Below are positions 4,593 to 5,079 of a stretch of DNA of 5,079 bases, one piece after another. A model generated the notes under the pieces. That model made no database searches. It was not told the DNA's origin and saw only the letters and a list, made by a program, of their open reading frames with translations. This DNA is from Solirubrobacterales bacterium (lineage in GTDB: Bacteria > Actinomycetota > Thermoleophilia > Solirubrobacterales > Solirubrobacteraceae). Made by a program: the position numbers and the translations under genes. The stretch covers positions 1 to 5,079 of the forward strand of contig PLYX01000024.1 of assembly GCA_003151895.1 (NCBI GenBank), in the 5' to 3' direction. The number at the start of each line of letters is the position of its first letter. Position 1 is the first letter of the stretch.

Positions 4593-4779
4593 GGAGCGGG
4601 AGCATCATCGCGACGCGCGTCACGTCAGGGCTATCGTCAATGTCGATTTCGCCCGCGTTCAGGCGCCGCTCGAACTCCTCGCCGCTCATGCCCAGGCGCT
4701 TGCGTGCCTGTTCATCGACTCGCTGGTCCCACTCCTCGGGGCTCAGCTCGCGGATTTCGTTGTCAGTTCGGGTAGCCAT
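4576..4779 (-). CDS. Module 2 small acidic protein, 67 aa, candidate partner or antitoxin
   Basis: Paralogue of the 64-aa protein at 2753-2947. The first 12 residues, MATRTDNEIREL, are identical; the middle has VDEQARKRLGMSGEEFERRL and the end GEIDIDDSPDVTRVAMMLP. It is three residues longer (PLHATPK tail), which lengthens the overlap with the large gene. ATG at 4779 is preceded by AAGGAG with 9-nt spacing, the best start evidence for both copies; the longer open frame to 4863 would run through the promoter. It is strongly acidic with no recognised DNA-binding fold. The residues differing most from copy 1 are 13-20, a candidate specificity segment. First gene of the module, so probably made first and in excess, as antitoxins often are; this is inference. 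Confidence 0.86.
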   Translation of the reverse strand: MATRTDNEIRELSPEEWDQRVDEQARKRLGMSGEEFERRLNAGEIDIDDSPDVTRVAMMLPLHATPK

Positions 4780-4788
4780 TGCAAAATG

Positions 4789-4794
4789 CTCCTT
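4789..4794 (-). promoter_or_regulatory. Ribosome binding site of module 2 small gene
   Basis: AAGGAG on the minus strand, 9 nt before ATG at 4779. The weaker AGGA at 2960-2957 has the same 9-nt spacing in module 1, which fixes both starts. Confidence 0.7.
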
Positions 4795-4833
4795 GAGGGG
4801 AATCGGCCGCGCGGGCCAGCTCCTTGACACTTC

Positions 4834-4863
4834 ATTGTAGGGGGGGATGCGGAGGGGTTCCAA
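4834..4863 (-). promoter_or_regulatory. Module 2 promoter
   Basis: On the minus strand TTGGAA (4863-4858), an 18-nt spacer and TACAAT (4839-4834) make a plausible sigma-70-type promoter, 54 nt upstream of ATG 4779. The spacer carries CTCCGC at the same position as in module 1. It lies between the stop of the next upstream gene (4886) and the module, so the module probably has its own transcription. Confidence 0.62.
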
Positions 4864-4885
4864 GCGCCGTCGCTCAACCTTGTCG

Positions 4886-5079
4886 CTATGCCGCGAACAG
4901 CTCCAGCTGCACGGTTTCCCCGAGTGGCTCGATCGGCGCGGGCGGCTTGCGATGAGGAACGATCGGGATGACGTTTGTGATGGCCTCCCAGGCTGTGCGC
5001 AGCTCGGCCTCGGCGATCTCTTCGCCGGTGAGGGGCACGCCCTGGGCCTGGAGGTCCTTGAGGACCTGCTCCAGGGAGA
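4886..5079 (-). CDS. C-terminus of an unrecognised protein, partial
   Basis: Partial gene entering from the right edge; 63 residues and a TAG stop at 4888-4886 are visible. It reads from SLEQVLKDLQAQGVPLTGEE through a helical stretch (IAEAELRTAWEAITNVI), a proline-rich linker (PIVPHRKPPAPIEP) and the tail GETVQLELFAA. Codon choice and protein-like composition make the frame convincing. The family cannot be named from this piece. A DNA-related protein is possible from the mobile context, but no motif shows it. It ends about 23 nt upstream of the module 2 -35 element and is on the same strand, so read-through into the module is possible. Confidence 0.7.
   Translation of the reverse strand, partial: SLEQVLKDLQAQGVPLTGEEIAEAELRTAWEAITNVIPIVPHRKPPAPIEPLGETVQLELFAA

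Noticed and set aside
4209..4775. Plus-strand open frame of 188 aa opposite module 2
   Set aside because: Same reason: it covers both overlapping minus-strand genes, which are conserved in copy 1, and its sequence becomes low-complexity Arg/Ser/Pro at the end.
4886..5079. C-terminus of a Tn3-family transposase
   Set aside because: The LxxLxAxGxxLTxEE start loosely recalls Tn3 transposase ends, but the conserved Ser-Pro/His/Asn-type continuation is missing and the tail is proline-rich, so I leave it unnamed.

Overview
The window is GC-rich throughout. It resembles accessory DNA from a high-GC actinobacterium. A soil Thermoleophilia/Solirubrobacterales-type host would fit the truncated G1-family (peptidase A4) protease and the IS1182-like element, but this is inference from composition and gene families, not a taxonomic proof.

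Layout, left to right. (1) Positions 1-389, minus: the N-terminal part of an HlyD/MacA-type membrane-fusion (efflux adaptor) protein that runs off the left edge. (2) Positions 561-887, minus: the C-terminal fragment of a G1-type glutamic endopeptidase, cut off at its 5' end by an insertion sequence. (3) Positions 890-2230: an IS1182-like element with imperfect terminal inverted repeats, CTAG on both flanks, and a transposase that appears to have lost its central segment in frame. (4) Positions 2257-2947, minus: a two-gene module, a 64-aa acidic protein overlapping a 168-aa His-rich protein. (5) Positions 2948-3267: a 320-bp intergenic region holding the module promoter and a hairpin flanked by direct repeats. 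(6) Positions 3268-3844, plus: a second, unrelated small operon, a 103-aa unknown protein followed 4 nt later by an 86-aa XRE/HTH regulator. (7) About 3884-3975, minus: a decayed remnant of a third copy of the two-gene module. (8) Positions 4092-4779, minus: a second intact copy of the module (67 aa + 166 aa). (9) Positions 4886-5079, minus: the C-terminus of an unrecognised protein running off the right edge.

The main point of interest is the repeated two-gene module. Two intact paralogues and one relic lie within about 2.4 kb. In each intact copy a small acidic protein gene overlaps the start of a ~167-aa protein carrying a conserved HWHP...HxHV...KVHLPTG block. The two copies share a -10-like TACAAT at nearly the same distance from the start codon, a CTCCGC block at identical spacing upstream of it, the same Shine-Dalgarno spacing, and similar sequence past the stop codon. 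The small-gene-first, overlapping layout, the local duplication and decay, and the interleaved XRE pair resemble toxin-antitoxin or other defence-type cassettes. I do not recognise the family and no biochemical function is proven by the sequence.

The IS junction is informative. The left flank is protease coding sequence, whereas the right flank is the 3' flank of module 1 (it matches the 3' flank of module 2), not the protease N-terminus. The element therefore sits at a rearrangement boundary, not in a simple, still-complete insertion site.
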